This document shows, one piece after another, positions 56,414 through 64,000 of a stretch of 64,000 bases of DNA. Positions within the stretch are counted from its first letter, which is position 1; each line of letters starts with the position of its first letter. The notes beneath the pieces are model-generated. The model ran no database searches, was not told the DNA's origin, and saw only the letters and a list, made by a program, of their open reading frames with translations. Origin of the DNA: Planctomycetaceae bacterium (GTDB taxonomy: Bacteria > Planctomycetota > Planctomycetia > Pirellulales > Pirellulaceae); NCBI GenBank assembly GCA_021298315.1, contig JAJTFC010000001.1:1-64000 (forward strand), given 5' to 3'. A program made the position numbers and the translations under genes.

Positions 56414-58817
56414 GACGACGCCTCCACCACCATTCGATTGCCAAGCAACCGATCGCAAATCCCAATAGCCAAGGTGTATGCCACAGTGGCGACGTACGAT
56501 TCTGAGTAAATCTCAATTGATCGATTGGTATTTTGTTCCTTATGGATTCTAAAGAACCATATGGGATCAACTCCCCACCGCTGGATTCGGCAATCGAAAC
56601 AAGGGACTCTTGATCGATGCTGATGTTGGCGAGTTCCTCAGCCTCTGGCTCGTACACAAAAGCCATCTGAGAGTGGCCGATGACACTTCCATCAGGTTCA
56701 CAGGCCCGTGCTGTGACATGGTATACACCACTGTCTCGCATGAGAAAACTCGTCTGGTATAAACCAGCGTTTTCCAGGGATGGAGTACCTTTGGTTTTCA
56801 TCGACTCGCCCTCGGGCGGTTTGATTTCGATCTCGACAAGTGCGTTATCCATCGAGGCAAATCCTTGGTCTCTAACTTGCACATCGATCAATCGTCTTGA
56901 ATTCTGCTTCGCGTCGATCCGACCCGTCATTTGAACTCTGCGAGGAATATCGACGATCAAGCCTCGAATCAGTTGCCTCCACCCTTGATAAAAGGGACTG
57001 ACATTTTCCTGGGTATTCATCATGGCCCAACGCCATAAGTCACCTACCATCAAGGAACCTGTGGTCCCTTTGCCGAACTTTTGAACCACCAGCAAAGGTG
57101 CTTTTTGTCCATCGGGCAACTGTCCCTCGGCAAGCACTCTTGCCCCAGCCTTGATCTGACTGGTTCTATTCCACACCTGAAAAACAGGCATTTGATCCAA
57201 CCGTTTGCGTTCGTCGAGTTCGTTGTCATGCAAGCGTAAGTAAGGTTGCAACCAACCTTCACGCGATAGCTGATAGCGAATAGTATCTGGAGCTTCTTGC
57301 TCTATGTTCGGAATGTCCATCTGAGGCTCTTGTGGATCTCCGTAAACGGGTAGCAACTGACCAAGCACCGAATCGCGAAAACTCCGTCCTCGCATGCTTT
57401 CTTGACCCCCAAGCATCAATAGTGTGCCACCCCGCTGTGAAACGAATTGTCTAAGCAATTGCAACTGATCGACGGTGAAAAACTCCGTCTCCAAATCATC
57501 GATAATAACCATCGAATAAGCATAAAGTTCCTGGATGTCCTTGGGGAATCCACTTGCTAACTCCTCTTTTCCTGCGACACCGAGCCTCGCAAAGACCGGC
57601 TCGTTGTACTTCTCCTTCTCCTCGTCTGAAATATCCTCAAAACCGGAAAATAGAGGGTTTGTATCGCCGCTGCCTTTCCCTCGAAAACTAAACTTGGGCT
57701 GCTTTTTTGCGATCCGTACCAGTGCCGACATGGACACCTCGGCATCGTCACTCAATGCACGCTGAAGAAATTTGAACTCCCAATTCGGTCTGCCTGATAG
57801 GTAGAGAATTCGATAGGGTCCCATGGCACGGTCAACAGCCACAAAACGACGATTGTTGTCGAGCGTCATTTCCAGGCCAGGAATCTCTCTCAAAGATCGG
57901 CATGCGAGCATGTAGCCCTGAGAACCATTTTCCTTGGGTCGAAACTGGAACCGAAACACCGGCCTTTTCGAACTCGATGTTAGCTCAATAACTTGCGTTT
58001 GAAGCACCGTTTGATTCATATCCTCCAAACGGACTTCAACCCTTTCCGAAGCCAACCCGCGATGTCCAAGGCTCGCTGAAATCGTGACCGGAGCGGTTTC
58101 GAAATCACTTGTCTGAACACTGACATCCTGAATCCATAAATCTCGCCTCTGGTCTCCTTGAGGGGGTATCAGCACAGGAAAAACGGGAGTCTTCGCGTTA
58201 GCGATTTCCTTGGCTGCTTCTTGAAAGCCTATCCTATTGGTACTTCGTCCATCGGTTATCAAGACAATGGCTGCAGGAGGCTCTGACACGTATCGTGACT
58301 TAAGCGTTGCAATGGCCCCTTGTATGTTCGATGAGTACTGGGATCCGTTCCACCCCTTAAAATCATCCACGGAATTCAATTGGTCTGCAAAAAGATACTT
58401 GCGAATCCTATATTGCGTTCCGAGCTCCTCAAGCCAATGTGCATCGTCTGCGATAACCTTTGAGAAACTCTCAAGCAGATCCTCTTGCTCCTTTTCCACC
58501 CCGGTAGGTGAAAGATCCCGATCCGCAGAACCCGGCCTCTGATACAAAGCCCTCATCGATCGGCTGTTGTCCAGAAGTACGGCAATTGTGTTGGCTTGCG
58601 ACTTTGGCACCGTTGTGGTGCGTATCGGATCCAAGAGACAAAAACACATGATGCCAAGCCCCAGTGAGCGAATCAATGCTCCTATCCACCGAACCTTGGG
58701 TGACTGCGCTGGTTGATACGACGACCAACCCGCCAAGCTCAAGAGGGCCCAAAGCAAGATTACCGCAGGGGCCCAGGCCCCCTTTGTAAATAAAATTCCA
58801 TCCACCCAATGGCTCAC
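56400..58817 (-). CDS. VWA/GATase1-like membrane protein of the Bat-like operon
   Basis: An 805-residue membrane protein starting at GTG (GTGA overlap with the upstream gene). Two N-terminal helices are followed by a VWA domain with VLLDNSRSM as an atypical MIDAS and IVLITDGRST, an Ig-like region, a GATase1-like domain (YRILYLSGRPNWEFKFLQRAL, GGTLLMLGGQES), and a C-terminal membrane helix (WLLGFAIGCLAIEWWWRRR). In other bacteria the BatA/BatB genes of this arrangement have been linked to oxidative-stress tolerance; the planctomycete version is usually annotated only as VWA or glutamine amidotransferase-like. It is third in a four-gene operon. Confidence 0.88.
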   Translation of the reverse strand: MSHWVDGILFTKGAWAPAVILLWALLSLAGWSSYQPAQSPKVRWIGALIRSLGLGIMCFCLLDPIRTTTVPKSQANTIAVLLDNSRSMRALYQRPGSADRDLSPTGVEKEQEDLLESFSKVIADDAHWLEELGTQYRIRKYLFADQLNSVDDFKGWNGSQYSSNIQGAIATLKSRYVSEPPAAIVLITDGRSTNRIGFQEAAKEIANAKTPVFPVLIPPQGDQRRDLWIQDVSVQTSDFETAPVTISASLGHRGLASERVEVRLEDMNQTVLQTQVIELTSSSKRPVFRFQFRPKENGSQGYMLACRSLREIPGLEMTLDNNRRFVAVDRAMGPYRILYLSGRPNWEFKFLQRALSDDAEVSMSALVRIAKKQPKFSFRGKGSGDTNPLFSGFEDISDEEKEKYNEPVFARLGVAGKEELASGFPKDIQELYAYSMVIIDDLETEFFTVDQLQLLRQFVSQRGGTLLMLGGQESMRGRSFRDSVLGQLLPVYGDPQEPQMDIPNIEQEAPDTIRYQLSREGWLQPYLRLHDNELDERKRLDQMPVFQVWNRTSQIKAGARVLAEGQLPDGQKAPLLVVQKFGKGTTGSLMVGDLWRWAMMNTQENVSPFYQGWRQLIRGLIVDIPRRVQMTGRIDAKQNSRRLIDVQVRDQGFASMDNALVEIEIKPPEGESMKTKGTPSLENAGLYQTSFLMRDSGVYHVTARACEPDGSVIGHSQMAFVYEPEAEELANISIDQESLVSIAESSGGELIPYGSLESIRNKIPIDQLRFTQNRTSPLWHTPWLLGFAIGCLAIEWWWRRRHGLA

Positions 58818-61800
58818 TTGGACTGCTCTCCTCCGAGTCTCTCAAAATAGCGATCCAACTCCGATCGAAACTTTTCTGGCACAGGGTCGCGATCCAACGG
58901 AATCAACTCATTCTGCTTGGCCGTCTTTCGCACCAGCTCCTCTTGAACCTTGCGTTGCAATTCCTTAAGCGGATTCGATACCATCTTCTTGACTAGATCC
59001 CATTGGGGTTCTTTCGAATGCCTTTTGTATTCCATACGAAATTCCCTCGCCGCCTCGCGAACGCGCGTTGCCTGAGCTTTCAACTCCGTATCGCGTACTA
59101 ATTCCTCGATATCTCGCAATTGATCGGTCCACCTCGCATAATCCTCTCCCATCAGTGGTGCACGGAGTTCAGTTCCGCCAGAGCCTTGATCCTCCGAAAT
59201 CCGTTGCCTGAGCTGCTCTAACACGCTCTGGCCCCCAGTGTTCTGGCCCCCAGTGTTCTGGCCCCCAGTGTTCTGGCCCTCAGTGTTCTGGCCCTGTTCG
59301 CTCTGACGCTGAGCGTTTTTCGCCTGAGAATCGCCAGGCGGATCGCCCGGTGAGACTCCTTCCTGGGCTTGTCCCTCCCGGGGTTGCCCCTCCTGCGGTT
59401 GCCCCTCCTGGGGTTGTCCGGCTCGTGATTGCTCTCTTTGTGGACTCTCAGATTGCGATTCCTTATTTGGAGTTCGCTGCGTGAATTCCTGCTCGATGGC
59501 GCGATTGGCTTGCTCCAATTCCTGCAGTGCCCTTTTGAGCGACTCTTCCTCAGACCCTAAAACGCTCTGGCTCGATCGTTGAATTTTATCTTTGAGTCCT
59601 TGCAAATCCTTACTGACTTCTTTGGACTCTTCGACCGCAGGCTGATCCATACCCCGCTCGATCATCATCGGAATGCGTTCGAGTCGCTGCTGCGTCGGCT
59701 GTTGGTTAGCCTCTCGATAGGTTTCATAAAGCTGCTCAGCCAAAAGAGCTTCGCTACCTTCTGCCCGCTGGACGGTCTCTTTGATTTGCTCGAGCAACTC
59801 GACGTAATCTTGCTTCTGATCCTTCCAAGCCTCTAGGGTTTGCTGCTGAGTCGAAGGCTCCTGATTCAATTCCGAATCACTCCGCAGAAGAGATTCACGG
59901 GGCTCTATGTTCTTGTTTGGCGATTGTTCTCTTTCAGACGTCCCCTCTGCGGTTATTCCCGATTGCTCGGCTAGTTTCCGTTCTAATTGCGATTGCTTCT
60001 GCGCAAGCTTCTCCGCCTGTTTAACGAGGCTTTCGACATCTCTTTGCAAAGCTTCAGAACTTTGCTCCCTGAGCTTTTCCCTCGTCTCCTCAACATTTTG
60101 CTGGGCTCGCGTACCAGAATTGAGTGCCGCCGCTGGCGCAGAGTCCCTTAGCTGCTGCTGGCTCTCTTGCATCTGTTGGCGTGCACTCTCGATGGCTTGC
60201 CGCGATTCTTCGAGAGCGTTCCTTGTTTCCGACTCGTTCATTCGCTCTATCAATTCGTCGGCATCTTGAACCAACTCTTGCTGCTCTTCCCTTAGCCGAT
60301 CAAGTCTCTCCTGCAACTCCTTCTTGGCCTCTTGGTCTTTTGCGGCTTGAAGGGCCAAATCAAGTTCCCGAACTTGCTCATTGAGATCTTGCTGCCGGCG
60401 GGCGAGCTCGTCCAATCGATTCATGACCTGCCGGATCTGGCGTTCAGCAGGTGACTCCTCGGACATCGGTTGCGACTCTTCTTCGTAACGACTGGGGTCT
60501 TGCTCAAGCTGCAATTGTTCAATTTGCTGTTGGCGATTGCGTTGGCTGGAGGACTGCGACCGTTGGTTTTGAGATTGCTGTTGCTGATTTTGTGTAACCT
60601 CATGCTCGCGGGCGCGTAGTCTAAGTAGTCCCTCATAAGCCGCCCGCATCGACTTGATCGCATCTCGCAAACCGATCGACTCTGAATTTGCTTCAATGGA
60701 CTGGAGATCCCTGAGAGCTTCCCCCATGTTGGCTTGCAACTGCAAAAGATCTTGAAGTGATTCAGGGCTTTGCAAATCCTCTTTGAGCTTCTCACTCTGC
60801 TCGATCGCTTGCTGTTGCGAATCTTCGACAACCTGCACCTTTTCCAAAAATTCCTGCGATTGTGGCTCCTTTGAATTGCCCGTACCGCGAAGAAGATTCC
60901 AAGTTGCGGTAATGATCTTCTTTTGAAGTTCGGCCAACTCCTCGGCCTGCTGGGCACCTGGGGATCCCCCTTGCTGTTGTTGCTGCTGTTGCCGCTGCTG
61001 AGTGGCCGATGCATCACCTTCTCGAAACAGCTCCTCAAAGGGCCGGATCTCCGCAAAAAACATTTCACTATCGACTCTGCGCGGTTGCCCGTTTCGATCC
61101 AAGTCTTCAGTCCAAAAGTGGTAAGTGACCAACTGATCCGCCTTGGCTTGCATCGCTTCAAGGTCAATCAAATGCATCAGATCGCGTTTCTTCTTGGCGA
61201 TATCGCTTTCTCCAGTTGCTGGTAACTCAATCTCGTTGGGCTCATTATCCCCAATCGATATGCTGATACCCGCGCGCTGGATTCCAAAGTCATCTTGCAC
61301 TTTCGCTCCCACCATCATCTCTTGGATCGGAGATACCCTCTGGTCAGACGCAGAAGTCAGCTTCAATTCCGGTTCGCGATTCGGGATCACCTTGACGATG
61401 AACTCTTCGGACATCTTTTCTGTCCTTCCCTGCTGATCTACAAGTTCAAGACGATAGCGATTAGAACCGGTTGGTGTTTCTTCAATACGGTAATTCGTCG
61501 GATCCTCGGATAAGGGAGCAAGCTGGGTGGTCTTCCCGTTCTCATCAATCCACTGAGCCGACGCAACCTCTTTGTTCAGCTTCAAATCCCAAACAACCTG
61601 AGCTCCATCAACCACAGAGACTCGGCGGGTGTTGATCACCCTTTTATCCTCTTGCTGAGCATAAGACGGCGATTGGATCAAGGCATCGCTTTGAACCACG
61701 CTCGGATGCTCAAAGATCTCAATCGAAAATGATTCGCTCTGCTTGGTGTCGCTCTCAACGCGATACCGAAACGACTCCTTTACCTTCCTAAGTATTCCGC

Positions 61801-62485
61801 TGGCAATCGGATCTTTTAGACTCCGTTGCAAACTGATATTTTGCGTCGCGTCTCCAGCTTCCTCAACCACCAGACGGACGTCTTCAGCGAATTCATCGGG
61901 GAAGCGAACCGTTACGAGGAGATCGGCTCCTTTTTCAATCTGTGCATCTCCTGGTTCAACTTGCCAGTCCACAAGCAATTCGCGTTTGCCACCGGATGAC
62001 GGTCCAACGCTTTTGAATTTGCCTGGCATCATCCATGGAAGCGAGACGGTCGTTAGTAGCAAAATCCATTGAATGCACCATAGAAAGGAAAGCCGACCAC
62101 GCGGAACAATCTGGTTCCATTCCGTCCTCTTAGCATGGGAGAGAGTCTCTTCAATAAGTTTCCGTCTAAGGAACTCAGAAGTGTTCGGATTGGCAGGCTC
62201 GATGGCTGTCAATAACTTCTCGTCGAGTTCGGGGAACTGGCCTTCAATCCGCTCGGCCAGTGCTCGCAAATCACGATATCCAAAACGACTCCATACCAAC
62301 AGAAGGCCAGCCCCTACGAGGATCAATCCGATCAAGAGACGGTAAGGAACCCCGAGCCCTTGACGAAAAGCAGTAATAATCCCGATCAAGAGCACAGACC
62401 AGAAAGCAATCAGCAATAAAGCCAGTATCTGACTTCGAAGTCGTTTTGCCAGTTGCACTAAGCGATGTTGAATCATTCGATCCAT
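58814..62485 (-). CDS. Giant coiled-coil membrane protein (DUF4175-like)
   Basis: A 1223-residue protein. ATG 62485 is preceded by AGGAG with 7-bp spacing, overlapping the upstream gene's stop region. Three hydrophobic segments lie in the first 170 residues (ILALLLIAFWSVLLIGIITA, LLIGLILVGAGLLLVW, WCIQWILLLTTVSLPWMM), then an Ig-like region, then a very long Gln/Glu-rich coiled coil (about 500-1000). A low-complexity stretch with EGQPQ and NTGGQ repeats precedes a conserved C-terminal helical domain (WTDQLRDIEELVRDTELKAQ, MVSNPLKELQRKVQEELVRK). The pattern fits DUF4175-type proteins next to Bat genes. A mechanical or scaffold role at the membrane is inferred. Confidence 0.88.
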   Translation of the reverse strand: MDRMIQHRLVQLAKRLRSQILALLLIAFWSVLLIGIITAFRQGLGVPYRLLIGLILVGAGLLLVWSRFGYRDLRALAERIEGQFPELDEKLLTAIEPANPNTSEFLRRKLIEETLSHAKRTEWNQIVPRGRLSFLWCIQWILLLTTVSLPWMMPGKFKSVGPSSGGKRELLVDWQVEPGDAQIEKGADLLVTVRFPDEFAEDVRLVVEEAGDATQNISLQRSLKDPIASGILRKVKESFRYRVESDTKQSESFSIEIFEHPSVVQSDALIQSPSYAQQEDKRVINTRRVSVVDGAQVVWDLKLNKEVASAQWIDENGKTTQLAPLSEDPTNYRIEETPTGSNRYRLELVDQQGRTEKMSEEFIVKVIPNREPELKLTSASDQRVSPIQEMMVGAKVQDDFGIQRAGISISIGDNEPNEIELPATGESDIAKKKRDLMHLIDLEAMQAKADQLVTYHFWTEDLDRNGQPRRVDSEMFFAEIRPFEELFREGDASATQQRQQQQQQQGGSPGAQQAEELAELQKKIITATWNLLRGTGNSKEPQSQEFLEKVQVVEDSQQQAIEQSEKLKEDLQSPESLQDLLQLQANMGEALRDLQSIEANSESIGLRDAIKSMRAAYEGLLRLRAREHEVTQNQQQQSQNQRSQSSSQRNRQQQIEQLQLEQDPSRYEEESQPMSEESPAERQIRQVMNRLDELARRQQDLNEQVRELDLALQAAKDQEAKKELQERLDRLREEQQELVQDADELIERMNESETRNALEESRQAIESARQQMQESQQQLRDSAPAAALNSGTRAQQNVEETREKLREQSSEALQRDVESLVKQAEKLAQKQSQLERKLAEQSGITAEGTSEREQSPNKNIEPRESLLRSDSELNQEPSTQQQTLEAWKDQKQDYVELLEQIKETVQRAEGSEALLAEQLYETYREANQQPTQQRLERIPMMIERGMDQPAVEESKEVSKDLQGLKDKIQRSSQSVLGSEEESLKRALQELEQANRAIEQEFTQRTPNKESQSESPQREQSRAGQPQEGQPQEGQPREGQAQEGVSPGDPPGDSQAKNAQRQSEQGQNTEGQNTGGQNTGGQNTGGQSVLEQLRQRISEDQGSGGTELRAPLMGEDYARWTDQLRDIEELVRDTELKAQATRVREAAREFRMEYKRHSKEPQWDLVKKMVSNPLKELQRKVQEELVRKTAKQNELIPLDRDPVPEKFRSELDRYFERLGGEQSK
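59228..59287. repeat. 15-bp coding tandem repeat, four copies
   Basis: CTGGCCCCCAGTGTT is repeated at 59228, 59243, 59258 and 59273 (last copy CTGGCCCTCAGTGTT). It encodes NTGGQ/NTEGQ in the coiled-coil protein and is a likely site of copy-number variation without frameshift. Confidence 0.9.
59362..59421. repeat. Second 15-bp coding tandem repeat, four diverged copies
   Basis: Four diverged 15-bp units with the frame CCTGGGGTTG-x-CCCT start at 59362, 59377, 59392 and 59407 and encode the EGQPQ/EGQPR series of the same protein. Divergence between units indicates it is older than the neighbouring NTGGQ repeat. Confidence 0.8.
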
Positions 62486-62495
62486 GTTGGCTCTC

Positions 62496-64000
62496 CTACG
62501 AACTAGTCGCTTGCGTTTGCACAAAGCGTGCGCGGACCGCAGCGAAAATAGATTCCAAACCCGCAATGAGAATGACCGCTAATAAAATCCACCACCAACC
62601 GCGCTGATTGGCTTCAAGTTGCTCGGCAAGCTGATGCTTGCGGGATGACTCCTCACGGGCCAGATCCGTGGGCAGCTTCCGATCTAGCGAGATACCGAAC
62701 CGAGCAAATTCTTCAAGATCGATCGGGTCGGTCAAACTCTCACTGCGAGGGATATTGACTGCAAAAAATTCGTCCGCTTCTCGATCTGGAAAAATCCCTG
62801 GCGAATCAAACCGGCCCGCCGGGACTCCTGGAATCGCATCACCACAGAAAAATTGCGGCAAAGGCCGCAATGGACTCGCTTGTTCGAACATCGATGACAG
62901 TATCGGAACAAATTTGCTCGACAGTGCCAATTGACTTTCCGTTGGCTGCCAACCTGCAGCCAGAACTGTAACACTTCCCTTACCAAGCGATCGTTCGAGC
63001 AGAGCCGGTGCTTGGTTATCGAACCTGGCCAGTACCTTCCATGATTCTTCTTGGATCCCTTGGATGCTGCGGTGATGCCAAAATCGAATCTTGGTAAAGT
63101 CATTGAATTTGGGATCCGCAAAAGCTGCAAATACCGGATGGGACATATCAATGTTCTCCAGCAACTGGTAATTACTTTGGGTTCCTTCTGTTATCTTCAC
63201 CGAATCATCAGGAAACCATAACTTCCAAATCTCCTCGATCCGCTGCGCATCGATAGGTTCCTCGTGCCGATCTAAAACCCAAAATACGTGAAGCCCACGT
63301 TCGATGGAATCTTTGAGTCCATTTGCCCAAAGCTTGTCCATGGAACTCGATGCTACCACCCAACTTGGTGGTTTCGCTGCAGACTCCGGGAATCCATCGA
63401 CAGGATCCTTGACCTCCCACTCGATATCGAGTCCAGGTTGGGAAAGTGGAACACGAGTTGCAAAATACCATAATGAATTCTTTGGGTCTTGCTCCTGCGA
63501 GTCGATGCACCAAGCCTTGGACATCCGGCGTTTGCCTCGATAAACAAATTGCCGATTGTCGAAGGGTTGATCGTCACCTTCTAATTCAAGAACCAAAGGA
63601 GCATCCGATGGATGATCCCTCGCATCAGGCTGCGAAAACTGAACGATTTGCTGCTGTCCAGCCGGAACGAAAACATCCAGCGATTCGCTCGGTAGCCTTG
63701 CACCTTGGGCGTCTAGCCACCGGAGCGTAAACTTTTCGATCTTCGAACGCGAAGAGTTTCGAATCGACACACGTTCGATCGCCTGGGCGCTCACGGTCGA
63801 ATCATCAGATTTTGGTAGTATCGCTATCGCAGCGTTTCCCAAATATTTAGCTTGGCAGACCAGTGGAATCACCGATACCTCAGAAGGCCATTGGATGGAA
63901 CCAAGCGATTCGATGGAATTGCCTTCTTGAAAATCCGAGACAATCGCAACCTCCCCGATTTTTATCGAGTCGTCTCCGTTCTCCTCCTGCTTGAGAATAT
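62496..64000 (-). CDS. BatA-like aerotolerance protein, N-terminus outside window
   Basis: Partial gene, at least 500 residues; the frame is open to the window edge with no start needed inside. The readable start (VAIVSDFQEGNSIESLGSIQ) is the end of a VWA domain, followed by an Ig-like region (FTLRWLDAQGARLPSESLDV), a GATase-like part (WVLDRHEEPIDAQRI), and a C-terminal membrane helix (GWWWILLAVILIAGLESIF). This order matches the BatA-type proteins that head planctomycete VWA operons. The stop is 10 bp before the coiled-coil gene's ATG, so the four genes to 55391 form one operon. The MoxR and DUF58 genes expected upstream would lie beyond 64000. Confidence 0.88.
   Translation of the reverse strand, partial: ILKQEENGDDSIKIGEVAIVSDFQEGNSIESLGSIQWPSEVSVIPLVCQAKYLGNAAIAILPKSDDSTVSAQAIERVSIRNSSRSKIEKFTLRWLDAQGARLPSESLDVFVPAGQQQIVQFSQPDARDHPSDAPLVLELEGDDQPFDNRQFVYRGKRRMSKAWCIDSQEQDPKNSLWYFATRVPLSQPGLDIEWEVKDPVDGFPESAAKPPSWVVASSSMDKLWANGLKDSIERGLHVFWVLDRHEEPIDAQRIEEIWKLWFPDDSVKITEGTQSNYQLLENIDMSHPVFAAFADPKFNDFTKIRFWHHRSIQGIQEESWKVLARFDNQAPALLERSLGKGSVTVLAAGWQPTESQLALSSKFVPILSSMFEQASPLRPLPQFFCGDAIPGVPAGRFDSPGIFPDREADEFFAVNIPRSESLTDPIDLEEFARFGISLDRKLPTDLAREESSRKHQLAEQLEANQRGWWWILLAVILIAGLESIFAAVRARFVQTQATSS

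Overview
The window looks like a chromosomal segment of a planctomycete, most probably of the Pirellulales/Pirellulaceae. The evidence is gene content: two DUF1501 genes, a PSD1/DUF1549/DUF1553 cytochrome gene next to one of them, a methylene-H4MPT dehydrogenase of the MtdB/MtdC type, an RDD-SpoIIM-DUF4129-DUF4350 operon, a C13/caspase-like protease beside Bat-like VWA genes, two FHA proteins, and several giant secreted or membrane proteins of no known function. Base composition is roughly balanced. Many genes use GTG or TTG starts and many starts lack a clear Shine-Dalgarno. No rRNA, tRNA, CRISPR array, transposase or prophage was recognised.

Layout. 1-330: a 116-bp tandem duplication with hairpins. 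355-2134: a PQQ-propeller protein and a small unknown. 2373-7452 (minus): an FHA-GAF-sigma54 activator, an MDR dehydrogenase plus MtdC pair, and a DUF3500 protein. 7763-12903 (plus): five overlapping membrane or envelope genes (RDD, SpoIIM-like, unknown, DUF4129, DUF4350) without the usual MoxR and DUF58 partners. 12900-15245 (minus): an S9 prolyl peptidase with an embedded VHL-beta domain. 15437-20931: a WecA/MraY-like transferase, a small unknown, a DUF1501 protein, a hydroxypyruvate-isomerase-like TIM barrel and an LptF/G permease. 21015-25722 (minus): a DUF1501 gene and a PSD1 cytochrome gene broken by an out-of-frame deletion. 26007-36637 (plus): two translationally coupled giant genes (1263 and 2280 aa) built from three copies of one module. 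36594-39846 (minus): RNase Y, a small membrane protein and a threonine aldolase. 40134-47066 (plus): a transaldolase and a protein of about 1.9 k residues made of more than 20 tandem secretin-N-like domains. 47053-53202: an MnmE-like GTPase lacking its C-terminus, an Arc-like and SPFH pair, a TerB-like protein, an unknown and an FHA protein. 53650-55409 (plus): a sugar transferase and a polysaccharide deacetylase that appears to start at ATT. 55391-64000 (minus): a Bat-like operon (truncated BatA-like, coiled-coil giant, VWA/GATase-like, caspase-like).

How the genes fit together. Most of the window serves the cell envelope: lipid-linked sugar transfer, LPS export, surface proteins, envelope-stress or VWA machinery, and secreted oxidative catabolism (PSD1/DUF1501). 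A smaller part is C1 and central carbon metabolism. The strongest candidates for undescribed biology are the tripartite giant pair (26007-36637), the secretin-N polymer without a secretin pore (41388-47066), the VHL-beta/S9 fusion (12900-15245) and the ATT-start deacetylase (54549-55409).
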